DNA from: Parapedobacter defluvii
GTDB lineage: Bacteria; Bacteroidota; Bacteroidia; Sphingobacteriales; Sphingobacteriaceae
Length of the DNA: 64,000 bases
Assembly: GCF_014642075.1 (NCBI RefSeq)
Contig: NZ_BMIK01000005.1
Coordinates: forward strand, 124,001-188,000
Direction of reading: 5' to 3'
Shown here: piece after piece, positions 1 to 7,540 of the stretch
How positions within the stretch are numbered: the stretch's first letter is position 1
Layout: every line of letters begins with the position of its first letter
Translations under genes and position numbers: made by a program
The notes under the pieces: model-generated
The model's input: only the letters and a program-made list of their open reading frames with translations
The model's database searches: none
What the model was told of the DNA's origin: nothing

Positions 1-1
1 G

Positions 2-850
2 GCCAATATCCAAAAAGGAGGGACTTATTCCGTTGTGCCGCGTATTCCGGGCGGTGAAATCACACCGGACAGATTGGTTGTCATCGGCGAGGTGGCGAAA
101 AAATATGGGTTGTATACGAAAATAACGGGTGCGCAGCGCATCGATATGTTTGGGGCTTACTTGGATGACCTGCCCCTGATCTGGGAAGAATTGATTGCCG
201 CCGGATTTGAGAGCGGGCATGCGTATGGGAAGGCCTTGCGTACAGTGAAGAGCTGTGTAGGAAGTACGTGGTGCCGCTTTGGGTTGCATGATAGCGTATC
301 ATTCGCCATCCAGATCGAAGAACGGTACCGCGGGCTACGGGCGCCACATAAGATTAAATCAGCCGTGAGCGGTTGCATCCGGGAATGTGCAGAGGCCCAA
401 AGCAAGGATTTTGGAATCATTGCCACGGAAAAAGGATGGAATCTCTATGTCTGTGGCAACGGCGGCAGCAAACCCCAGCACGCGCTGCTTCTCGCGGCTG
501 ATGTGGATAGCGAAACCTGTATCCGTTACATCGACCGTTTCCTGATGTTTTATATCCGGACCGCCGATCCACTGACACGGACCGCTACGTGGCTCAATAA
601 GATGGAGGGCGGTATCGAATACCTGCGTAATGTGGTGGTAAACGACAGTTTGGGGATGGCTGCTCAATGGGAAGCCGAAATGGAGGACAGAGCCCGTGAC
701 TATCGATGCGAATGGAAGGCGGCCGTAGAAGATCCGGAGATCAGGAAGCGGTTCAGTCATTTTGTCAACGCCCCCGGAGAAAAAGATCCGACGGTAAAGT
801 TTGAAGAAATGCGCGGGCAGAAACGAGCTGCAGACTGGACACTGATATAG
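2..850 (+). CDS. nirB: Nitrite reductase [NAD(P)H] large subunit, C-terminal part (window-truncated)
   Basis: The reading frame is open from base 2, so this is the last 282 codons of a gene that begins before the window. It is the sulfite/nitrite reductase hemoprotein half of cytoplasmic NirB, which reduces nitrite to ammonium using siroheme and a [4Fe-4S] cluster. Numbering from the GTG at 35, the four cluster/siroheme cysteines are visible as C74-x5-C80 (CVGSTWC) and C114-x3-C118 (CIREC), in the expected order. The FAD/NADH and BFD-like [2Fe-2S] domains would lie upstream. nirD follows after 33 bp and a nitrite channel after that, so this is the 3' part of a nirB-nirD-FNT operon. The GTG at 35 is internal and should not be read as a start. 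Confidence 0.95.
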   Translation, partial: ANIQKGGTYSVVPRIPGGEITPDRLVVIGEVAKKYGLYTKITGAQRIDMFGAYLDDLPLIWEELIAAGFESGHAYGKALRTVKSCVGSTWCRFGLHDSVSFAIQIEERYRGLRAPHKIKSAVSGCIRECAEAQSKDFGIIATEKGWNLYVCGNGGSKPQHALLLAADVDSETCIRYIDRFLMFYIRTADPLTRTATWLNKMEGGIEYLRNVVVNDSLGMAAQWEAEMEDRARDYRCEWKAAVEDPEIRKRFSHFVNAPGEKDPTVKFEEMRGQKRAADWTLI

Positions 851-883
851 ATGCATCAACGACACTTACAATAATTAAAACAT

Positions 884-1231
884 ATGGAAACAATAGCAAC
901 AACAGAATGGTTGGCAGCATGCCGCGTGGAAGATGCGGTGAAAAACGGTGGGGTTTGTGTAAGACACGGGAACGAGCAGATCGCCTTATTCTATTTCACC
1001 CGGCGCAACGAATGGTATGCTACCCAAAACGAATGCCCGCACCGGCGACAAATGGCGTTGAGCCGGGGTATGCTCGGTTCGGTCGGTGAAGAGCCTAAAA
1101 TCGCTTGTCCATTTCACAAGAAGACCTTTTCCTTGTCTTCCGGTGAATGTCTTTCGGGCGGTGAATGCGCGATTAAGACCTATCCCGTAAAAGTCGAAAA
1201 TGGATTGGTGTATATCGGGTTGGATGACTGA
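884..1231 (+). CDS. nirD: Nitrite reductase small subunit NirD, Rieske-type
   Basis: A 115-aa protein that partners NirB. It has a Rieske ferredoxin fold, and here the complete [2Fe-2S] ligand set is present: C51-x-H53 (CPH) and C75-x2-H78 (CPFH), separated by 21 residues. Some NirD proteins keep the fold but have lost the ligands, so this one probably carries a functional cluster that helps electron flow or stabilises the complex; that role is inference. It starts 33 bp after nirB and lies 38 bp before the FNT gene, in one operon. No Shine-Dalgarno is visible, as is usual in Bacteroidetes. Confidence 0.93.
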   Translation: METIATTEWLAACRVEDAVKNGGVCVRHGNEQIALFYFTRRNEWYATQNECPHRRQMALSRGMLGSVGEEPKIACPFHKKTFSLSSGECLSGGECAIKTYPVKVENGLVYIGLDD

Positions 1232-1269
1232 GTTGAATACTTTCTTTTGCATAATTTAAATAAAACTGT

Positions 1270-2082
1270 ATGGACTACATCAATCCCAAAGAAGTGGCAG
1301 GAGCCATGATGACTGCTGCCGTTAACAAATCCATGCTATCCGTCAAGGATTTATTGATCCGCGGAGCATTATCGGGCGCATTGCTGGCCATTTCGGTCAC
1401 CCTCGCAAACCTGGCCACCTCGCAGACCTCCTTGAGCCTGATCGGTGCGTTCGTTTTTCCGGTGGGTTTCGTCATTATTGTCATCCTTGGCCTTGAACTT
1501 GTGACGGGCAGCTTTGCACTTGTACCGCTTGCGTGGTTTGAAAAGAAAATTACCGGCCTCGCGATGTTGAAAAACCTGTTTTGGGTTTTTGCGGGTAACT
1601 TGATTGGCAGCGTATTGTTCGCGGTCATGTTTTGGGCAGCATCCAGTGATACCGGGCAGTCGGCCCAGTTGGGTGCAATCGAACAATTGTTGGTCAGCGC
1701 AAGCGAGAAAAAAACCATCGGTTATGTACAGCACGGGAGTGCAGGACTCTTTTCGGCTTTTATAAAGGCTATTTTGTGTAACTGGATGGTTTGTATGGGG
1801 GTAGTGATGTCGATGACTTCCAAATCGACGTTGGGGAAAATATTAGCAGCAGGCATTCCCATTTTTATCTTTTTTGCACTGGGGTATGAGCATGCCGTTG
1901 TCAATATGTTTGTGATTCCAGCGGGGATGATGTTCGGTGCGCAGGTGTCGTTTGCCGATTGGTGGCTGTACAATCAGTTGATTGTGACGGCGGGCAATAT
2001 TGTTGGCGGCCTGTTATTTACCGGCATGGCTATTTATTATACACACAGCAAAAAAGAAGATCCTCTACCTTCCGTTAACTAA
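1270..2082 (+). CDS. Formate/nitrite transporter family channel (NirC-like)
   Basis: A 270-aa inner-membrane protein of the FocA/NirC (FNT) family, which forms pentameric anion channels for nitrite, formate or related small acids. About six hydrophobic segments are visible, with family motifs LGLELVTGSF near residue 74 and EHAVVNMFVIP near residue 207; H208 matches the conserved central pore histidine. Its place directly after nirBD points to nitrite as substrate (inference). A small outer-membrane gene follows after 13 bp, so all four genes are probably one transcript. Confidence 0.9.
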   Translation: MDYINPKEVAGAMMTAAVNKSMLSVKDLLIRGALSGALLAISVTLANLATSQTSLSLIGAFVFPVGFVIIVILGLELVTGSFALVPLAWFEKKITGLAMLKNLFWVFAGNLIGSVLFAVMFWAASSDTGQSAQLGAIEQLLVSASEKKTIGYVQHGSAGLFSAFIKAILCNWMVCMGVVMSMTSKSTLGKILAAGIPIFIFFALGYEHAVVNMFVIPAGMMFGAQVSFADWWLYNQLIVTAGNIVGGLLFTGMAIYYTHSKKEDPLPSVN

Positions 2083-2095
2083 ACAAATCAGAACA

Positions 2096-2500
2096 ATGAA
2101 ACAAATGGGAAAAGCTGTCCTTTGGGGTGGCATGGTCATCTTTATGCTTCAAGGAACCGTCCTTGGCCAGGAAGCAAAACTAAAAGCCGCGATTTTTGAA
2201 GGTGTTTTAGTAGGCGGGTATACAGATCATGGTGCATACCTCAACTGTACGGGGCCTGCCATCAAGTATCAGGCCAAGTCGTTTAGTGTGATGCTTGGGT
2301 TACTGCCGACATTGAAGTTTAAAAAGGAGCGAACGGTAGGCGATGCTCCGAAAAACTCGGTAATGACACCTACATTGGGTTTTGGGCTTACCGCTATTTT
2401 CCGGCATTTTGCTATACAGCTACCTGCATTTTATTCGCCGAAAACCGGCGTCGACAATGGTAAGTGGAAGCCCGGTATCGGCGTGGGATACCGATTTTGA
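2096..2500 (+). CDS. Small secreted outer-membrane protein of unknown function
   Basis: 134 aa starting at the ATG 13 bp after the FNT gene; a longer in-frame start at 2000 would lie inside that gene and is unlikely. Residues 1-24 form a signal peptide ending near VLGQ. The rest has alternating hydrophobic residues, Gly/aromatic richness and a C-terminal GVGYRF ending in Phe, typical of a small beta-barrel outer-membrane protein. No family recognised. As the last gene of the nirBD-FNT operon it may help nitrite or nitrate cross the outer membrane, but nothing in the sequence proves that. Confidence 0.7.
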   Translation: MKQMGKAVLWGGMVIFMLQGTVLGQEAKLKAAIFEGVLVGGYTDHGAYLNCTGPAIKYQAKSFSVMLGLLPTLKFKKERTVGDAPKNSVMTPTLGFGLTAIFRHFAIQLPAFYSPKTGVDNGKWKPGIGVGYRF

Positions 2501-2518
2501 ATGAGGAGGGCAAATGCA

Positions 2519-2555
2519 AAGCAAGGTCCGCACATCGGGGATGTACGGACCGCTT
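2519..2555. terminator. Bidirectional terminator between convergent genes
   Basis: A stem-loop with arms at 2525-2536 and 2540-2551 (one mismatch, GGG loop) extended by AAGC/GCTT at its base. It lies between the nir operon and the convergent Crp/Fnr gene and can serve both. Confidence 0.7.
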
Positions 2556-2561
2556 TGGCTT

Positions 2562-3254
2562 TTAACCCAGGTAGCTGTTCGCCATTGCAGACAGTCCAGT
2601 TAGATTTTCAATGTGGATTTGCCTACCGTCTATCGTAATCAGACCCTCGCGGGTCAATTCATTCATCATCCGGAAAAGCGATTCGTAGGTTGTGCCTACA
2701 TACGAAGCAAGATCCTGTCGGCTCAATTGGATGTCGATAAATCCCGAAGCGGTTGTTCCAAATTCCTCGTGTAATCGGATAATCGCTAAAGCCAACCGGT
2801 GCTTTACGGTCATATGAACCAGGTTATACATCTTTTGCTCGGATTCTCTCAGCTCATTGGCATAGAATAGCATCAACTGATAGGTTAACTCCGGGTTTAC
2901 TTTTAGGGTGGACAAAAAGAAATCCAGTTCAACAAAGCATACGAGGGTAGGTTCCAATGCGGTTGCCGATATGGGAAACACACTACCCTTTGCAGTGAAG
3001 CCACGATGTCCAACAATGGCGCCGTTATGCGCAAAACGCACAATAAGTTCTTTATCCCCCCATTGCTTGTGCACTTTTACTTTTCCCGAGCAGACAAAAT
3101 AAATACCGGTAACCGGATCGCCCTCCCGGATGAATCGGTTACCTTTATTCAATGGTATATTCTTCTTTTTTGTGCCTAAAAAAGGAACCCATTCCGGCAA
3201 TGCATGCCGGCACATGAAACAGGTTTTTAGATCACATTGCCTGGGTGGTTTCAC
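2562..3254 (-). CDS. Crp/Fnr family regulator with FNR-like cysteines
   Basis: 230 aa from a GTG start at 3254; the overlapping ATG at 3256 runs straight into a stop. A cyclic-nucleotide-binding-type beta-roll (about 30-125), dimer helix and winged HTH (about 178-205, with E191-S192 and R195 in the recognition helix) are visible. Cysteines C7, C12 and C15 lie N-terminal to the beta roll and C106 sits in TLVCFVELDF, which aligns by context with E. coli FNR C122 (MVCEIPF). This suggests an oxygen-sensing [4Fe-4S] cluster, though the N-terminal spacing (C-x4-C-x2-C) differs from FNR (C-x2-C-x5-C). It converges on the nir operon and is a plausible regulator of it. Confidence 0.88.
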   Translation of the reverse strand: MKPPRQCDLKTCFMCRHALPEWVPFLGTKKKNIPLNKGNRFIREGDPVTGIYFVCSGKVKVHKQWGDKELIVRFAHNGAIVGHRGFTAKGSVFPISATALEPTLVCFVELDFFLSTLKVNPELTYQLMLFYANELRESEQKMYNLVHMTVKHRLALAIIRLHEEFGTTASGFIDIQLSRQDLASYVGTTYESLFRMMNELTREGLITIDGRQIHIENLTGLSAMANSYLG

Positions 3255-3342
3255 ATGAGAAGTCTTAACGACACAAATAAACAGATAAATAGATCGCCTT
3301 ACAACAGCCTCCGCTCAGAAAATTTAAAAAATACGATCGAAA

Positions 3343-3374
3343 TTTGCTTTCCCAGAATATTTCTTCTAAATTTG
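3343..3374 (+). promoter_or_regulatory. Bacteroidetes-type promoter of marR
   Basis: TTTG at 3343-3346, exactly 20 bp, then TAAATTTG at 3367-3374: a perfect match to the Bacteroidetes primary sigma consensus TTTG-N19/21-TAnnTTTG. Transcription should start near 3381, which favours the marR ATG at 3423 over longer ORF starts that lie upstream of or on the promoter. Confidence 0.8.
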
Positions 3375-3422
3375 CTATGCATGCATAATAAATTACAGAG
3401 AAAAATAGGCTGGCAACCGGTT

Positions 3423-3854
3423 ATGAGCGACGACAATACCATTGACTATTATTTGAAGGCTGCATGGCAATCCGCTGCCAATAAATATAATCAGATTGCC
3501 TCTCAATTCGGGATTACGCAGGCAACGGGTTACGTGTTGATCAATATCCATAAGGAAGGCACGCCGGTTTCGCAAATTGCCAACCTGTTGGGTGTAAAGA
3601 CTACGAGCTTATCACGTATCCTGAACAATTTGGAAGGGTTAGGGTTGATTTACAGAGAGACAAACCATGCCGATAAGCGCTCGGTAAAGGTTTATCTCAC
3701 GGCACTTGGTATGGAGAAGCGTGAATTGGCGAAAGACGTCGTTCGCAAGTTCAATGCCTATTTGGATGAACACATTGGGAGCGACGAACGCCAGGTACTG
3801 GTTGATACATTGAAACGCATTAACCAACTGGCTATACAATATAAACCGGAATAA
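3423..3854 (+). CDS. MarR family transcriptional regulator (fatty acid operon)
   Basis: 143 aa. The winged HTH covers about residues 30-105: GTPVSQIANLLGVKTTSLSR is the HTH and the DKRSVKVYLT segment the wing. The ATG at 3423 is chosen because a perfect promoter ends at 3374 and family members begin near ...DDNTIDYYLKAAW; the ATG at 3381 would be nearly leaderless. It is followed by fadN, fadA and fadE on the same strand, so it is very probably an acyl-CoA-responsive repressor of beta-oxidation (inference from context, as in other Bacteroidetes fad operons). Confidence 0.88.
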   Translation: MSDDNTIDYYLKAAWQSAANKYNQIASQFGITQATGYVLINIHKEGTPVSQIANLLGVKTTSLSRILNNLEGLGLIYRETNHADKRSVKVYLTALGMEKRELAKDVVRKFNAYLDEHIGSDERQVLVDTLKRINQLAIQYKPE

Positions 3855-3861
3855 GGTAGGG

Positions 3862-3931
3862 GACATCAGACATGAGACATCAGATTTGAGATATGAGACA
3901 TCAGATATGAGACATGAGACAATAGACAAGA
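3862..3931 (+). repeat. Heptanucleotide tandem repeat (GAYATSA), 10 units
   Basis: Ten consecutive 7-bp units: GACATCA, GACATGA, GACATCA, GATTTGA, GATATGA, GACATCA, GATATGA, GACATGA, GACAATA, GACAAGA. The array starts just after marR and runs into the first codons of fadN. Only the ATG in unit 7 (3907) is in the fadN frame; the ATGs at 3872, 3893 and 3914 are one frame off and reach stops within four to six codons. Confidence 0.93.
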
Positions 3932-6351
3932 GGCGCATCAAAAAGGTAGCGGTATTGGGCTCGGGGGTGATGGGTTCACGCATCGCCTGCCATTTTGCTA
4001 ATATCGGTGTGGAGGTATTGTTGCTTGATATCGTTCCAAGGGAACTGACGCCACAGGAAGAGGCTAAGGGCCTGACGCTCGAAAGTAAGGCAGTCCGCAA
4101 CCGCATCGTCAACCAGTCGCTCGATACCGCCATTAAGACAAATCCTTCACCTGTGTTCAGCAAACGTACGGTTAAGTTGATCACGACGGGTAATTTCGAC
4201 GATGACATGGCCGCAATTGCGTCGGCAGATTGGGTGATCGAAGTGGTTGTCGAACGGTTAGATGTCAAAAAACAGGTATTCGACCGGGTGGAGCAACACC
4301 GCAAGGCGGGAACGCTGGTTACTTCCAATACGTCGGGTATTCCCATCCATCTGATGGCGGAAGGGCGGAGCGACGACTTCAAAGCGCATTTCTGCGGCAC
4401 ACACTTCTTCAATCCACCCCGTTACCTGCGGTTACTGGAGATTATTCCTACTCCGGATACCAAACGAGAAGTGGTGGATTTCCTGATGCATTACGGCGAA
4501 AAGTTCCTTGGTAAGACCACGGTGTTGTGCAAGGATACCCCCGCATTTATTGGCAATCGGATAGGGGTGTATTCCATGCTGGCGCTTACGCATCTGGTAG
4601 ACCAACTGGGGCTTACGGTCGAAGAAGTCGACAAATTCACCGGCCCCGCGATGGGGCATCCCAAATCGGCCACGTTCCGCACGGCGGACGTCGTGGGGCT
4701 GGACACCTTGGTGAATGTGGCCAACGGGCTGGCTGAAAATGCCAGGGACGATGAAGCGTCGGGTATCTTCCAATTGCCTACCTATATCCGGCAGATGGTC
4801 GATAAGAAATGGCTGGGTGAAAAGAGCGGCCAAGGGTTTTACAAAAAAATAAAAGACGATAAAGGGAGCAGCGAAATCCTGGTGCTCGACCTGAAAACAC
4901 TGGAATACCGGAAGCAGGAAAAGGTGAAATCAGCAACGTTGGAGGCTACCAAACCGGTTGACGGCATCCGCAAGCGCATGAAAGTGTACGAGCAGGGAAC
5001 AGATAAGGCCGGGGCTTTTTTCCGGGCCATGCATTACCCGTTATTTGAATACGTATCACGGCGTGTACCGGAGATTACGGACGAGTTTTTCCGTATCGAT
5101 GACGCCATGCGTGCCGGCTTCGGCTGGGACCTGGGACCTTTCGAGGTATGGGATGCGTTGGGTGTGAAAGAGACGCTGGACAAAATACGTGCCGAGGAGA
5201 AGCGGATACCGGGCCACAGCGGCGAGGTGGCCGATTGGGTTCGCGAGATGCTTGCTGCGGGCAACGATTCGTTCTACCGGGTGGAGAACGGCATCCGGCA
5301 TTATTACGATATCCGCAGCAAATCCTATAAGCCGATTCCAGGCACGGAGGGTTTCATCATCCTGGACAATATCCGCGCACAGAAGACCGTCTGGAAAAAC
5401 AGCGGTCTCACGGTGACTGATCTGGGCGATGGTATCCTTAATGCAGAGTTCCACACGAAGATGAATACCCTCGGGAGCGATGTCATCCAAGGGCTGCATA
5501 AGGCCATTGACCTAGCGGAAAAGGATTTCCGTGGTTTGGTCATCGGCAACGATGGGGCCAATTTCTCGGCGGGGGCCAACATCGGCATGATCTTCATGAT
5601 GGCCGTGGAGCAGGATTACGACGAGCTGAACATGGCAGTAAAAACCTTCCAGCAGACGTCCATGCGGTTGCGCTATTCGTCGATACCGGTGGTGGCGGCA
5701 CCGTTCGCGTTGACACTGGGTGGGGGATGCGAGTTTTCCATGCATGCCGACTTTGTGCAGCTCCACGCGGAAACCTACATGGGGTTGGTAGAGTTTGGGG
5801 TGGGAGTCATCCCCGGCGGAGGGGGGTCCAAGGAGTTTGCCCTGCGTGCATCGGACGAAATGAAAGAAGGGCAGATCGAGCAGCAGGTGCTGCGCGACCG
5901 TTTCCTCACCATCGGTCAGGCCAAGGTGTCGACCTCGGCGGTGGAAGCCTTCGAACTGGGGTATCTACAGGCCGGCAAATATGCGGTCAGCATGAACCGA
6001 AGCCGCCTACTGGCGGATGCGAAGGCAAAAGCCATTGAGTTGGCCGAAGCGGGTTATACCCAGCCTGTACCCCGCAAAGACATCAAGGTGCTCGGCAAGC
6101 AGGGACTCGGCATCGTCTATGTAGGCGCCAACTCCATGCGTTCGGGAAATTACATTTCTGAGCACGATCAAAAGATTTCGGAAAAGCTCGGCTGGGTGAT
6201 GTGCGGCGGTGATTTGTCTTCGCCTACCGAAGTATCCGAGCAGTACCTGTTGGATCTGGAACGGGAAGCGTTTTTATCGTTATGTGGCGAGCGCAAGACG
6301 TTGGAGCGGATACAGCATATGTTAACTACAGGTAAACCACTAAGAAATTAA
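3907..6351 (+). CDS. fadN: 3-hydroxyacyl-CoA dehydrogenase / enoyl-CoA hydratase
   Basis: 814 aa from the ATG at 3907 (a TTG at 3886 would add seven repeat-encoded residues). The N-terminal Rossmann domain starts with VAVLGSGVMGSRIACHFAN (GxGxxG), the 3HCDH domain follows (CGTHFFNPPRYLRLLEIIP, then GNRIGVYS), and the C-terminal ~300 residues are a crotonase domain (GANFSAGANIGMI; LGGGCEFSMHAD). This order (dehydrogenase first, hydratase last) is that of B. subtilis FadN, reversed relative to E. coli FadB. It catalyses the hydration and NAD-dependent oxidation steps of beta-oxidation. fadA starts 4 bp downstream. The extreme N-terminus, before RIKKVAVLG, is encoded by a heptamer tandem repeat and is not conserved family sequence. 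Confidence 0.95.
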   Translation: MRHETIDKRRIKKVAVLGSGVMGSRIACHFANIGVEVLLLDIVPRELTPQEEAKGLTLESKAVRNRIVNQSLDTAIKTNPSPVFSKRTVKLITTGNFDDDMAAIASADWVIEVVVERLDVKKQVFDRVEQHRKAGTLVTSNTSGIPIHLMAEGRSDDFKAHFCGTHFFNPPRYLRLLEIIPTPDTKREVVDFLMHYGEKFLGKTTVLCKDTPAFIGNRIGVYSMLALTHLVDQLGLTVEEVDKFTGPAMGHPKSATFRTADVVGLDTLVNVANGLAENARDDEASGIFQLPTYIRQMVDKKWLGEKSGQGFYKKIKDDKGSSEILVLDLKTLEYRKQEKVKSATLEATKPVDGIRKRMKVYEQGTDKAGAFFRAMHYPLFEYVSRRVPEITDEFFRIDDAMRAGFGWDLGPFEVWDALGVKETLDKIRAEEKRIPGHSGEVADWVREMLAAGNDSFYRVENGIRHYYDIRSKSYKPIPGTEGFIILDNIRAQKTVWKNSGLTVTDLGDGILNAEFHTKMNTLGSDVIQGLHKAIDLAEKDFRGLVIGNDGANFSAGANIGMIFMMAVEQDYDELNMAVKTFQQTSMRLRYSSIPVVAAPFALTLGGGCEFSMHADFVQLHAETYMGLVEFGVGVIPGGGGSKEFALRASDEMKEGQIEQQVLRDRFLTIGQAKVSTSAVEAFELGYLQAGKYAVSMNRSRLLADAKAKAIELAEAGYTQPVPRKDIKVLGKQGLGIVYVGANSMRSGNYISEHDQKISEKLGWVMCGGDLSSPTEVSEQYLLDLEREAFLSLCGERKTLERIQHMLTTGKPLRN

Positions 6352-6355
6352 GAGG

Positions 6356-7531
6356 ATGGAAGCATACATCATAGCAGGATATCGAACGGCGGTGGGTAAA
6401 GCGCCGCGTGGTGTATTTCGTTTTACAAGGGCTGATGACCTTGCGGCAAAAGTAATCAGGCACCTGGTGGCTTCGGTGCCGAACCTGGACAAGGAACAAA
6501 TCGATGATGTGATCGTCGGAAATGCAACCCCCGAGGCGGAGCAGGGCCTTAATATCGGCCGGATGATTTCACTGATGGGGCTGGATACAGAGAAAGTGCC
6601 GGGAGTGACGGTCAACCGTTACTGTGCCTCGGGCCTTGAAACCATCGCTACCGCCGTGGCCAAAATCCGGTCGGGAATGGCGGATGCTATCATTGCCGGT
6701 GGCGTGGAGGTGATGTCGGGCATGCCATTCGGTGGATGGAAACTGGTGCCTAATTCCGAAGTGGCCCAGCGGCACCCCGATTGGTATTGGGGAATGGGAC
6801 TTACCGCAGAAGCAGTGGCCAAAGAATACAACGTCAGTCGGGAAGACCAGGATGCTTTTTCACTGAAATCCCACCAAAAAGCCGTGGCGGCGATCAAAAA
6901 CGGCCACCTCACCGCGGGTGTGGTGCCTATTACGGTGAAAGAGAACTATCTGGCTGATGGAAAGAAAATTAAGACGCGCGAATATGTAGTGGATACCGAC
7001 GAAGGGCCACGTGCAGATACCAACTTAGAGGCATTGGCCAAACTAAAGCCTGTCTTCGCAGCGGGTGGTACCGTCACTGCGGGCAACTCGTCGCAGACAT
7101 CGGACGGAGCCGCATTTGTATTGGTTGTTTCCGAGCGGAAACTAAAGGAACTGGGAGTGCAGCCCATCGCCCGTTTGGTCAGTTATGGTGTTGCCGGCGT
7201 ACCGCCGCGCATCATGGGGATCGGACCGATCGAGGCCATTCCCAAAGCCCTGAAGATGGCAGGCATGAAACTGGAAGACATCAGCCTCATCGAGTTGAAC
7301 GAGGCATTTGCTTCCCAATCGCTGGCCGTGGTACGCGAATTGGACATCAACCCGGATATACTCAACGTAAATGGCGGTGCCATTGCATTGGGCCATCCCC
7401 TGGGGTGTACCGGCGCTAAATTATCCGTACAGCTATTCCACGAACTGAAGCGCAGGAACCAGCAATACGGTATGGTGACGATGTGTGTAGGCACCGGACA
7501 GGGAGCCGCGGGGATTTTTGAAATTTTATAA
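6356..7531 (+). CDS. fadA: Acetyl-CoA C-acyltransferase (3-ketoacyl-CoA thiolase)
   Basis: 391 aa, the usual thiolase length. The nucleophilic cysteine is in VNRYCASGLETIA, the catalytic histidine in GGAIALGHPLGCTGAKL, and the C-terminal base cysteine in CVGTGQGAAGIFEIL. It cleaves 3-ketoacyl-CoA with CoA in the last step of each beta-oxidation cycle. It lies 4 bp after fadN and 9 bp before the acyl-CoA dehydrogenase gene, the same order as B. subtilis fadNAE, and is certainly cotranscribed with them. Confidence 0.96.
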   Translation: MEAYIIAGYRTAVGKAPRGVFRFTRADDLAAKVIRHLVASVPNLDKEQIDDVIVGNATPEAEQGLNIGRMISLMGLDTEKVPGVTVNRYCASGLETIATAVAKIRSGMADAIIAGGVEVMSGMPFGGWKLVPNSEVAQRHPDWYWGMGLTAEAVAKEYNVSREDQDAFSLKSHQKAVAAIKNGHLTAGVVPITVKENYLADGKKIKTREYVVDTDEGPRADTNLEALAKLKPVFAAGGTVTAGNSSQTSDGAAFVLVVSERKLKELGVQPIARLVSYGVAGVPPRIMGIGPIEAIPKALKMAGMKLEDISLIELNEAFASQSLAVVRELDINPDILNVNGGAIALGHPLGCTGAKLSVQLFHELKRRNQQYGMVTMCVGTGQGAAGIFEIL

Positions 7532-7540
7532 CCTAATATA

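Noticed and set aside
3639-4412. 257-aa minus-strand ORF over marR and fadN
   Set aside because: Low-complexity Ser/Thr-rich translation typical of an antisense frame; it spans two genes and their promoter gap.
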